This document shows positions 51,957-62,757 of a DNA stretch of 64,000 nt, piece after piece. Position 1 is the stretch's first letter. The number at the start of each line of letters is the position of its first letter. A program made the position numbers and the translations under genes. The notes beneath the pieces were generated by a model that was given only the letters and a program-made list of their open reading frames with translations, made no database searches and was not told where the DNA came from. Source of the DNA: Colius striatus (Eukaryota > Chordata > Aves > Coliiformes > Coliidae); contig NC_084761.1 of NCBI RefSeq assembly GCF_028858725.1, forward strand, positions 95,753,971-95,817,970, written 5' to 3'.

Positions 51957-52936
51957 ACTAAAATTAAAGGCACTTTTTCTAAGCATAACATAATATTTGA
52001 TTTTTAAAAACATCTATAATGCTAAGAATAACATATTGAAACATATTTCCATTTTGATCTTTCTTTTCCTTAGCTTTTTCCACATTAAACAAATATTGCA
52101 ACATAACAAGTATCTCAATTTTACTGAACTTAAACTGTAGCAAAAATCCTTCATAGTGACCTCGTATGCTTCTACATTAATTATATCAGTAGATCTGACT
52201 GTCACAAATTCCATGCATTTGAAAAACTATTCTATTTTAACACTGCTGAGGTTACAGTCAACCCAAAAGGTGTGAAAGGCTTTGTTCTGTTTTAATGGAA
52301 TATATTAAACAAGTTTTTTATTAAATCTGATGTAGGCAGAGGTGCACTTTGATTCTTTTTTTTTTTTTTTAATATGACAGTAGTTTTCCCTCATTCTCAT
52401 ATTAGTTCTGTTCTTTTGATGGCAGAAAATGTAATTACAAATCTTTCGATTTGATGTTCAATGTATCAAAGGTTCTCTGTGAGGTTGCAGAAAGTGCTCA
52501 TATTCTGGCCTGTTGCTTTAGAATGTTATTTCTTCCTTCCATGAAATGGCACTGTTTAGACAGTTTTTCAGTCTGGTTTTGGACAGAAGGATCAGAGACC
52601 CAAAGACAAAACAAATACAAAAGCAATTAAGGTTCCTCTAAAATATCATCCCTCACAGGAGGCTCTACACTGTCATTTGGTATACAGGAGTGGTGAGTCT
52701 ACTTTGAAAACAGCAGTTGTAAAGTCACGATCTGAGAGAAAAACAAATAAGTTGTGAGAATAATTGCTTGGAAAGAAGTACAGTTGTAATCTATTAAACT
52801 AAGCAAATTTTCTATATGCATAATTCAATTTAAAATGGATGAAATATTTGCTGTTGCCTATTACCAATTAACTAATTATGCATGTGTAAATAGTCAAGTT
52901 ATTTGTAGATTAACGGTATTTATACACCCCCCACCC

Positions 52937-52956
52937 CTATCTATCTATCTACCTAC
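52937..52956 (+). repeat. Short CTAT/CTAC microsatellite
   Basis: Three CTAT units are followed by two CTAC units, preceded by a C-rich run. Confidence 0.8.
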
Positions 52957-53879
52957 CCATATGTAGGTTATGTGCAAACCCTATATGGTCAATGCAGAGA
53001 CTCCTACAAAATAGTTTGAAGGCTCCATACACAAGACGTGTGATCAGCTGGAGATTAAGGAACTTATTTGAGCATCTCAGTGAGATGAATAAATGGATGT
53101 CTGATTTAAATTCTGAATGAAAATATGAAGATTTTTGTCCAGTTTTGTCTAATCACATTTTGATAAATACCATTTAAACTTTTGAACTCCCATTAAAAAT
53201 AAACACTGAAATCCCTTTAATTTATTATGATGATCTGTAATTCAAAAAATCTTGTAAAATGTTCTCCCTGGTGTGATTAACAATATGACTATACTTAAAC
53301 AAAATAATTCTTTTTATCGAATATCATTAATGAATGGCCTTTTGATGCTTTGCAATTAGTAAAGAACAAGACATGGATAGAAGAAAAACAGATGAAAGCA
53401 AAAAAAAAGATCACTGCTGACAGTCTCAAATGAAGTACGAGATCAAAATAGTTTCATTGCATTTGGGTTAATTTTGAAAGGAGTTCAGTGTTCAAAATGA
53501 TATAAATAGTTTTGCCATTATTTTTGATTGACACAAATTGTGTTGAAATGTTGAAAGTTCGGAGAGGCACATGCATTTAAACGGGTACTAAATGAAATGT
53601 CATTTGGATGTCTGTAAGGTCACAGACTATCTTTCCTGCAGAAATTCAAGTTGATCTTCAAATAAAACAGATTTGCAAATAGGATAAAAGCTTCATGCAG
53701 TTAATCTGGAGAAATATCCAGAACAATCATGTATATAACTCATCCCACGATATATGATGTGTGTTACCTGGCTTTGCATGGCCCAAAACACAGTACATCA
53801 TCTCAACAGGCTACAAATTGCAACCAAAAGAAAAGATGTGGGATGTCGAAGTCCTCCACGCAGGTTATTTTGTCCTTAC

Positions 53880-54061
53880 CTAGTAAAGTCTGTCATTTCC
53901 ATCATAATCATGCACATCTGCTTTGCCAACACAATGATGTCATTACCACTGTCATCCCACTTGGCCACTTCTGCATCCAGTTTGCTCTTTTCTTGGTGGA
54001 ATATCTCTACCTGCTCGGCAATCTTGGCTTTCTCTTCCTGAGGAAGCTGAGCCATGATAGC
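53880..54061 (-). CDS. CTNNA2: CTNNA2 internal exon: start of the F-actin-binding domain
   Basis: This exon has 182 nt: 60 codons plus two bases of an Arg codon. The acceptor is tttctctag and the donor is AG|gtaagg. It starts AIMAQLPQEEKAKIAEQVEI and ends MIMMEMTDFT plus a split Arg, about residues 670-729. It opens the five-helix vinculin-homology (VH3) actin-binding domain. AIM completes the RAIM segment that, in alpha-E-catenin, belongs to the force-sensitive N-terminal part of this domain. WDDSGNDIIVLAKQMCMIMM is a highly conserved helix of the family. The plus-strand open frames over this exon (53729-54157) are antisense shadows. The 3' end of a same-sense CR1 copy lies about 200 bp upstream of the acceptor. 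Confidence 0.97.
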
Positions 54062-54261
54062 CTAGAGAAAAAATGGGACAAGTTAGGCAAGAAGGAAGAC
54101 ATAAACTATATACAGTTTCAGTGGTTCCAACTTCAAGTTTCTTTTTATCAGAGTTGAAAAAGCCAAAAACTAGTAGACATTAGATTTCTGTCAGAATGGG
54201 CAAAAACATAGCTTGTCTTACACCTTCAAGAATTAAAACATTATATATGTGATGCCACGAT

Positions 54262-55175
54262 ATAGAATCATAGAATGGCTTAGGTAGGAAGTAACCTTAA
54301 AGATCATATAGTTCCAAGCTCCTGCCATGTGCAGGGACACTTTTCACCAGACCAGGTTGCTCCAAGCCCCATCCAACCTGATCTTGAACACTTCCAGAGA
54401 TGTGGCAGCCACAGCCTCTCTGGACAATCTGTCCCAGAGGTCTCATCGTCCTCACAGGGAAAAATTTCCTTAGACCTTATGTCAGACCCACGTCTTTCCT
54501 CTGCTGAGGTTCCCAGAGCTGGATGCAGCACTACAGGTAGACTCTCATGAGAGCAGAGGGCAGCATCCCTTGACTTACTACACACCCTGCTTAGGATGCA
54601 GCCTAGGATATGATTGGCTTTCTGGGCTTCAAACATATTCTGGATCATGTTGAGCTACTCCCCAGCCATCATCTCCAAGTCCTTCTCCTTAGGGCTGCTC
54701 TCAATCCATTCTCCACTCAGATTGTACTTGTGCTTGGGATTGCCCTAATCCATATGCTGGACCTTGCACTTGGCCTTGTTACACCTCACGAGATTTGCAT
54801 GGGCCCACCTCTCCAGCCTGTCCAGGTCCACCTGGATATCATCCCTATCCTCCAGCGTCTTGAACTTACAACACAGCTTGGTGTCATTGGCAAACTTGCT
54901 GAAGGTGCTGAGCTCTCAGTCCCACTGTCTATATCACCCATAAAGATGTTAAACAGCACTGGTCCCGGTACCAACCCGAGAAACACCACTCATGACTGCT
55001 CTCCATTTGGACATCAAGTCATTGATCGCAGATCTCTGAGTGTGACCATCCAGTCAATTACTTATCCATCTGTCAAATCCATATCTCTCCAATTTAGGGA
55101 CAAAGATGTCATACAAGACAGTGTCAAATGCTTTGCTCCCTCACCAGTCTATACAGGAAGATCTAAGAAGATTCC
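54262..55175 (-). mobile_element. CR1 3' half, about 0.9 kb, same sense as CTNNA2
   Basis: The plus strand starts atagaatcatagaatggctt and continues with caccagaccaggttgctcca, ccatccaacctgatcttgaa, then the inverted coding region (ccacctctccagcctgtcca, ttggtgtcattggcaaactt, gtcaaatgctttgctccctc). The 192-residue plus frame at 54610-55188 is antisense to CR1 ORF2. The coding strand is broken by stops. Confidence 0.92.
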
Positions 55176-57479
55176 TGATAAATGTTAACTTTTATGAAGA
55201 ATAAAATGAATGAAATCCATGAGCAAAGGCAGACTGAATTGACAGTAGCTTTCTCATTCTCATTATCTGACAGAGAGGATTTCTGCTTAACTCAATAGTA
55301 CAATAAGCTATGACACACAAGATAATTCATTTCAAGTGAATTGTAGTGCGTGTACCTTTCAATAATACTTAGTGGTCTAATTGTCTCTTGGAAAATATGC
55401 AGAAAGGCACTAAACAGGTTGATATTAATCTATGTTGACATTATCAACAAAGCAAAAAGTTCCATGCCCTCTCCCCAAAAAATAGAAAAAGAGAACCCTA
55501 AAAAATTATAATAATTACATTTGAAGAGCAAATGGACACTGCCCATAGCAATTTCTAAGTCGAGCTACTATTTGGCTTTAGGGGTTCTGAAGATTGCATT
55601 AAGCATTTAATGGGGTGTGACATATATTTAAGTGTCATTACATTTTTTTGTTGTTTATGTCACTTTCAATCAGCTGAAGTCTTTCTCTACATGTTCTTAA
55701 AATGCTCTTGGCTTTTAAAAATTCATAATTGACCTTTTCCAAAACTGAAATTAAAAAAAGGTTATAAACAGTAGATCAGAAAATGAGAAATATGCAAGTT
55801 AATCAAATTAAAATTCAACACATGAGTTTTAATTAGGCCTTATCAATGCAACTCAGCAGTTTCAAATGTTAGCATATTAGTCTTTCCACAGAAAAATGAA
55901 GTGCAATTTAAGCTAATAAATAAATATATAAAATACACATGAAACACCAGAACAGATGAATTAACTGAAATAAAGAGAATGGGATAGGAGTAGTAACATT
56001 TGGAAGCTCATCTGTATGTCTTGTGTGTGGTTTCTCTCTGTGCACAGCTTCACCTGCACGCCCTTTAAACTGGGATGCAGTGTTTTAAGATTTCTATTCC
56101 AGCTGCTGCTTTGTTTTGAAAAAAAGCTATAACCTACAGCAAATGCAGGTCGCATATTCAAGTTTTACTTCTGTTGAAGACAAATACAAGTCTTTCTACT
56201 GAAACACTAATGCCTTTATGGATTAAGCATATTAAACAAATCCATTACATTCCACAAATAAAAATCCAGCTTTTCTACAGGAAAGGTTCAAATCAGACAC
56301 TATTATTCTTAGCAGACTCACTGAAATGAGTCACTCAAGACTGTGGACTGGGTGGCTTCTGCTTAGTATGTTTTCTTTTTAGGTTTTCATCATTTGCTGC
56401 TTCTTGTGATATATTGCATTCTATGTAATTCAGGAATGGGACTGTCTTTATAATATGTTGTGTTTATACAGTGTGTGGCTGATCAAAGCAGAAGGCTTTA
56501 AGTGCAGTAGAGATAATAACTGCAATAAATGTAATAGAATTTAAGATTCTGAAGTCCCTTGGTGAACTAGACTCTTAGCAAAAAGTACTACTGCATTCTA
56601 TACTTGTTTTTCAGATCAAGAAAGGATGATATACTACATTATCTTAGATTCAATAAAAAGAAAGAGCCCAAACCCTGTGAAGGAACTGTAGCATATCTCA
56701 ATACTTTTGTAACTGAGACTTAGTTTAACAGTCAATTCTTTGACTATAACAAACAGGGCTTTAGATTATTTATTAAAAAAACCTGAAAGATGGTCAGTTG
56801 TAACCAGAACACAGTTCTGTCATCATTCTGAAGGCAAGGTGTCCAGATTTTATTCTGCAATTCCTCTGACTGCAAGGTTCTCGGTGACAGTTTGTAGTCA
56901 CCCAGGTGTCTTGGATGGGAACTACAATCCACCTGCTCTTGCCTAGCTGCTAATGATATATATGGTATGTCCTTGATATGCAAGGGCAAAAGTTTTTGTC
57001 ATTAGAATGTTGTGATAGAAACCTAGTCTTTCTCATACATACTATACTTTATTTTCCATCTTTATTCAATATTCAATGAAATTAATTTAAGAAAATAAGA
57101 AACTTCTGCCCATCCACTATATCCATGTCTCCCATTCTTGCCATATTTCTAAATAAGCTTCATTTAGGTTTATATTACTTTACTGTTTCTTTCCAGGGTG
57201 TTTTTGTCAAGCCTTAATATAATTGGATCTCCCTACAGAAGCTGAAAACTTCTCCTTCCTGGTCCTCTGAATTTATATTTCAAAGCATTATTGCCTTTTG
57301 GTCTTTAGGTTCTCAGCCCTAAAATCATCTTTCAAAATTCAAGGCATTGTTCCATTTATCAGTTTTTGCCAGTGTTTGAGTATATGTCTCATGATTCAGA
57401 TAATTCTTAGTTCCCTAATGCTCATCTGCTGGGAAAATTTAAGGCTTTGTTTTCAAAGCTCTTTCCAGTCAAATATATA

Positions 57480-58290
57480 TTTGATAGAATACTTTGGGCT
57501 GGAAGACACCTTTAGAGGTCCTCTTGTCCAACTCCCTTACAATAAGCAGGGACATCTTTAACTAGATCAGGTTGCTCAGAGCCTGTCCAATCTGACCTGT
57601 AATGTTTCCAAATGATGAGACATGCATAATATCTCTAGGCAATCTGATCAAGCACATGATCCTCACAGTAAATAAGTTCTTCCTTATATCTAGTCTAAAT
57701 CTATCTTTTTATAGTTTTAAACCATTATCCCATTTCCTATTGAAACGGATCCTGCTAAAACGTTCATCACCTCTCTCAGCCTGTCTCCATAGCAGAGGGG
57801 CCGCAGCACTCTGATCATCAGTGTGACCTCCTCTGGACTCACTCCAATGTGGAGCTCCACATTCTCCCTGTGCTAGAGGCCCCAGAGCTGGACACAGTAG
57901 TGTAGGGAGGTCTCATGCTAGCAGAGGGGTAGGATTTCCCCCTCTCTCAACCTGCTGGCCACACTGTTTAGTGATGATAGTCCAGGGTAGGACTGGTCTT
58001 CTGGGCTGCAAGTGCACATTGTTGGCTTATGTCCAGATTTTCATCCACCAGCATCCCCAAGTCATTTTCTGCAGGGCTTCTCTCAGTCCCTTCATCCTTC
58101 AGGCTATATTGATACTAGTAATTCCCCCAACCCATGTGTGGGACCTTGCACCTGGCTGTGTTGACTCTCATGAACATCATCTAGGACCACTTCTCCAGTT
58201 TTTCCAGGTTCCTCTGGATGACATCTCATCCCTCAGTGTGTCAACTGCCCCACTCAGCTTGGTGTCCTCTGCAATTTAGCTGAAGGTGAA
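57480..58290 (-). mobile_element. CR1 3' half, about 0.8 kb, diverged
   Basis: Plus-strand blocks are tttgatagaatactttgggc, agatcaggttgctcagagcc, tctggactcactcc, gagctggacacagtagtgta, and cactcagcttggtgtcctct. It belongs to the same general CR1 group as the copy at 54262 but is more eroded. Confidence 0.85.
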
Positions 58291-59016
58291 TGATGCAGTT
58301 TGTCCCCAAAGTGGTATTCTGTTTTGTTTGGGTTTTTTTAATAATCTGAGCTGAGCAGCATATTTAGTAAAAGGTAAATATTCATCAGACAGTGGCATAA
58401 TCCTGAGCGTTAACCATCTTCACTCTTCCAGCACCTGTGACCCCTAAAGCGCTCGTCAGCTTAATTTGCAATCCCCATGCACAAGCTAAGGTCGCAAATC
58501 ACAATGACTTCAGTTTATCATGATGTAATTACCCTGGTAAAATTACATTGACTCAGTAACAAATGTCTTCAATTACAATTAAATTACAGGGACTACTCAG
58601 TAGCTTAAACAGATCTTCTTGACAGGTTTGCACACTGGGAAACATGACTAATGTAAGATTTCTCTAGATGCAGCACATGGTGCCCTGATGGGATTTATTT
58701 TTTCTTTTCCTTTTAATTTGCTTTCTACTCCCACAGTTTCAGCACATTCCAAACCTGCAAGGCCTTCTCCTACAGCACTAGCTGGAGAAAACAGCTGAAA
58801 CAAGGCATCACTTAAGCCAAAAGAAGATCATTCAATAAAGTCAGTGCTTTTCAAATAGGTGAGATGTGAAAATCTTTCAACATCTTAGTTAACTTGCTCC
58901 CGTTCTTTCTTAAGTGATCCTGAAGATTTGAAATGACTGCATTTGCTTTCCGAGGCATAGCTTTTTATTTGCAGTTTTTACAGACACTTAAAGTAGTACG
59001 TGAGTTTTATACTTAC

Positions 59017-59130
59017 CCTTGCACTCTGGCCAGCAATAAGCTGGTCATCTTCAGTCTGAACACTTGTTCGGCTGCGAACATCGTAATCTTCCTGCTCAAA
59101 GTCTGAATCATCCTCCAGCTCTTCAGGGGT
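59017..59130 (-). CDS. CTNNA2: CTNNA2 internal exon: phospho-linker before the actin-binding domain
   Basis: This exon has 114 nt (38 codons), phase 0 at both ends. The acceptor is a CT-rich tract ending in ctag just above 59130, and the donor is gtaagt below 59017. The translation begins TPEELEDDSDFEQEDYDVRS and ends GQSAR, matching alpha-N-catenin; counting back from the stop it is about residues 632-669 of the 905-residue form. In the alpha-catenin family this acidic stretch links the middle domain to the C-terminal F-actin-binding domain, and in alpha-E-catenin it is phosphorylated by CK2 and CK1. The corresponding serines and threonine (DDSDFE; RSRTSVQT) are present. LEDDSDFEQ, rather than the LDDSDFET of alpha-E-catenin, favours CTNNA2 over CTNNA1. 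The protein couples cadherin-beta-catenin complexes to actin at neuronal junctions. The last residue, Arg, is the R of the RAIM motif that continues in the next exon. Confidence 0.96.
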
Positions 59131-59967
59131 CTAGACAGAGAGACAGGGAGAGAAAATAAAAAGAAAAGAGATGACAAACTTACAAAGTATATAGACAAAG
59201 TCCAACGTACAGGAAGTTCTTTTTTCATTGACTACCTGCCTAGGAAATGCTATTTCTCCTTCCTTTTAAATTAACTTGTCTGCCCAAGCAGTCAAGAGCT
59301 GAAATTGAATTGTCTTAAAAATTAAGTTGTTTCAACTTTAGTTTTCTTTACAAATGGCATTTATCATTACCTTGCTGCAATTTTTATTAACTCAACATGT
59401 TAACATGATGAATGCAGTTCCAGGAACAAATACCCTTTGGAAACTCTAACAATTAGAATGCAGTACTTCAAAATAGTGTTATTTCATATATAAATGGACA
59501 CGAATACTATTATATTTCTGGAATCTCCATGTAAACTTCAAATGAGAGATAAATACCTGGAAAAAATGATGTCCTGGAAGAAAAAGTTATCAAGTAACAG
59601 ATTTCCCCATGAAAGAAAATGTAAACGATGCCAACTGTACTTGAAACAAATGTAAACTTTATAACCTACTTTATCTTTTTGGTTCACATAGTTCTTTTCA
59701 GATACAGAGCTTTGGAATTTGCCTCATCCCCTAAACTGAAACCACATTATCACCATTGTCGGTCTAGGAATGGAGTGAGGGTGTCTGGGCAGATTGTTTA
59801 AATCTAGTTGCATATATGCTAGTTTCAGGTTGTTCAAAACTTTGGAGGGAAGAGGAAAAAAAAAAGGTAACTGATAGATCTGCTTATTTGTGTTTTTTCA
59901 CCTTCTAGTAAAAAATTAGGAGCAAAATACTTATGTATAAACAGAGAGACTTTAATTTTAAATCACT

Positions 59968-60021
59968 ATTTAATATATTTAATGTATTTAATGTTCTTAA
60001 AATATTTAATACATTTAATAT
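59968..60021 (+). repeat. Array of a 9-bp AT-rich unit, six copies
   Basis: Successive nonamers are atttaatat, atttaatgt, atttaatgt, tcttaaaat, atttaatac, atttaatat. Five of six fit ATTTAATRY and the fourth is degenerate. The Leu-Asn-rich minus frame at 59905-60105 reflects this array. Confidence 0.9.
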
Positions 60022-61139
60022 AGACAGTGCAAAACTAGTCTTTAGAAGGCAGTTTATATTCCCTTTTGTTCTTGAATAGGATCTAGTACAAAAATCTGTC
60101 CACAAATTACTTCAGTAGGTACAATACATGATCACAGTAATAGAAAAAAGATCACAGCATCTGTGAAGAGAAATCCTCACCTTACTAGATATCCATATGC
60201 CTCAGTGTTAACCTAGAGGGCCAACCATTACAGAAGAAATCATCCATGCTAGCATTGCGTGCTTGGAGGCAACGTCAAGTTTGCTAGCAGAGGTGCTAAT
60301 CATTGCCAGTTGTCATTACAGCTCTGTCTTAAAGATGCTCATTCACTAGGAACTGGTCCAAACCCTCTGACATAATGCAGAGAAGTCTTTTGGAGATAGT
60401 TATCTTACAGCCTGGTTTCCAACGTGAAGTGCACATCAGTGTTTGTAACGGAAAATCAGCTGCTTTGCTAGCTACATGGTGAAGTGCACATGATGGGGAG
60501 AGTAACACACAGCCATCTTCATTTGGCTTAAAGAGTATGAATGAAATATGTGTTTTGATGCTGAGTACTGGAGGAAGAAATAACCAAGTATGACAGTATG
60601 GTAATGAAACAGGCTGCTTCTCTGAAGAGATGCATGTACAAATAGATTGCATAACAGGATAGAAATGATGAAGTTTAGGTGAAAAAATGAATTAATCTTT
60701 TCTCTACTGCCATAGGAAAAAAAAAAACAAAGAAGAAAGATTGGTACCCATCGCTGTAATGTCCAAAGGTCTTGCTTTCCAATTGCCTTTAATCACTTTT
60801 ATTCTCTCTGCTCAGCTGCCTGAGGGCAGGATGTGACTTTAAAATCTACCATAAGCAAACCAGCTACTAAGAGAATTATACACCTTCCTGAGCAAAAGAG
60901 AGCATTTTCTATCATAGGGCTCAGCTTTTCATCTCTCTGGGCTTTACTGTGAAGAACAGGATGAAGAGTTTCAACTCCTTCTTCATAAACCCCCTTGTTC
61001 ATAAACCAGTTCATTCAAGTAGCCAGTTACACTGGCCATTCCAAAACCAGTACTCCTCTTCCAAGTATACTCTTCTGAGTTTCTTCTGTCTCCACTTCTG
61101 TAAACATTATAAAAGATAATGTTCAGCCCTTTCTCAGAT

Positions 61140-62757
61140 TTTCAGCCAGATTTGCAGAAAAAAAGAGTATATAGAACATGGAACAAGGGGATGGCCACTG
61201 GGGAAAACAATAAGACTGTCGTTAGAGGATGTGGAGAGGTGACTGGGAGAGCTAAAGCTTCATTGCAGTTGTACCTTGCAAGGGAGGTCAATGATAACAG
61301 GAAAGTCTTCTTCATATACATTGCAGATAAAACTAAATGCCAGAGGCAACGTAGGCCCACTGCTGAATGAGGTGGATGCCCTGGTGAAAGAGGATAAAGA
61401 GAAGGCCTGAGGACTGGGGGAAAGCAAATGTCACTCCAGTCTTCAAAAAGGGCAAGAAGGTGAAGCTGGGTAACTACAAAGTGGTCAGCCTCACCTCCAT
61501 CCCTGGAAAGGTGATGGAACGACTTATCCTGGGTGCTGTCTCCAGGCACTTAAAGGACAAGAGGGTTGTTAGGAGCAGTCAACATGGCTTTACCAAAGGA
61601 AGTCATGTTTGACCAACTGGAGAGCCTTTCATGAGGATGTAACCAGGTGGATAGATGGTGGTAGTACAGTGGATGTGGTTTATCTTCAGTAAAGCATTAG
61701 ACACCATCTTCCACATCATCCTTACTGCAAAACAGAGACAGTATGAGCCGGATGATCAGGTAGTGAGGTAGATTGTGAACTGCTTGAAGGGAAGAAGGTA
61801 GAGAGTTGTGATCAATGGGGCAGGGTCTAGTTGGAGGCCTGTGTCTAGTAGAGACCCTCAGGGGTCAGAGGCACTGTCAGCAAGTTTGCTGATGATAGTA
61901 AACTGTGGGGAGTGGCTGACACCCCAGAAGGTTGTGCTGCCATTCAGTGAGACCTGGACAGGCTGGTGGGTTGAGCTGAGAGGGATCTAATGAAATTCAA
62001 CAAGGGTAAGTGTAGAGTCTTGCATCTGGGAAAGAATAACCTCATATACCAGTATAGGCTGAGGAATGAACTGTTAGTGTAGTACAGGGGAAAGGGACCT
62101 GGGGGTGCTGCTGGGCAGCAGGATGAGCATGAGCCAGCAATGTGCTCTCATGGCCAAGAAGGCCAATGGCATCCTGGGATAGATTAGAAGGGTTGTGGGC
62201 AATAGGTCAAGAGAGGTTCTGCTCCCCCTCTACTCTGCCCTCGTGAGACCACACCTGGAATATTGTGTCCAGTTCTTGGCCCCTCCATTCAAGAAGGACA
62301 GGGAGCCACTGGAGAGAGTTCAGTGCAGGGCCACAATGATGAAGGGAGTGGAGCATCTCCCTTCTGATAAAAGGGTGAGGGAGCTGGGGCTCTTTAGCTT
62401 GGAGAAAAAGAGACTGAGGGGTGACCTCATTAATGTTTACAAATACATAAAGGATGGATGTCAGGAAGATGGAGTCAGGATCTTCTTAATGATGGCCAAT
62501 GATAGGACAAGGGGCAATGGGTACAAGCTGGAACAGAAGAGGTTCCAAAGAAATATAAGGAAGAATTTCTCCAGTGAGGAAGCACTGAAAGGGGCTCCAG
62601 ATGGGTTGTGGAGTCTCCTTCTCCGGAGACATTCCAAATCCATCTGGAAATTTCCTGTGTGACCTACTCTAGGTGGTCCTGCTCTGACAGGGGAGGTTGG
62701 GCTGGATGAGCTTTTGACGTCCCTTCCAATCCTTGAGATTTTGTGATTCTGTAAAGT
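61140..62757 (+). mobile_element. Longest CR1 copy, about 1.6 kb, with reverse-transcriptase remnants
   Basis: It begins near the tgcagaaaaaaagagtatat stretch and runs through CR1 ORF2: caagggaggtcaatgataac, ccagtcttcaaaaagggcaa, gtcagcctcacctccatccc, aacatggctttaccaaagga, aagtttgctgatgatagtaa. It ends tttgtgattctgtaaag. KFADDSK-like coding in the last ORF2 block corresponds to the reverse-transcriptase FADD motif, which supports a non-LTR retrotransposon. The frame is broken, with only the last 155 codons (62195-62662) uninterrupted, so the copy is dead. Confidence 0.93.

Larger units (their letters stand above)
51192..53879 (-). other. CTNNA2 intron of 2688 bp
   Basis: This is a phase 2 GT-AG intron with no CR1 copy recognised. 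It holds a 21-bp tandem duplication (51915-51956), a T-run of about 15 (52357-52371), and a short CTAT/CTAC microsatellite (52937-52956). Otherwise it is AT-rich unique DNA. Confidence 0.9.
54062..59016 (-). other. CTNNA2 intron of 4955 bp
   Basis: This is a phase 0 GT-AG intron. It contains two same-sense CR1 copies (54262-55175 and 57480-58290). The unique sequence between and after them includes a TAATTA-rich stretch at about 58440-58660 that may be conserved non-coding DNA. No coding sequence was seen. Confidence 0.9.

Noticed and set aside
53729..54157. 142-codon plus-strand open frame and an overlapping 95-codon frame
   Set aside because: Both are antisense to the CTNNA2 exon at 53880-54061.
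54610..55188. 192-codon plus-strand open frame, the longest in the window
   Set aside because: It is the antisense of a CR1 ORF2 fragment.
60329..60652. 107-codon minus-strand open frame in the intron
   Set aside because: No family resemblance, no splice sites making it a CTNNA2 exon, and it does not match the expected preceding exon.
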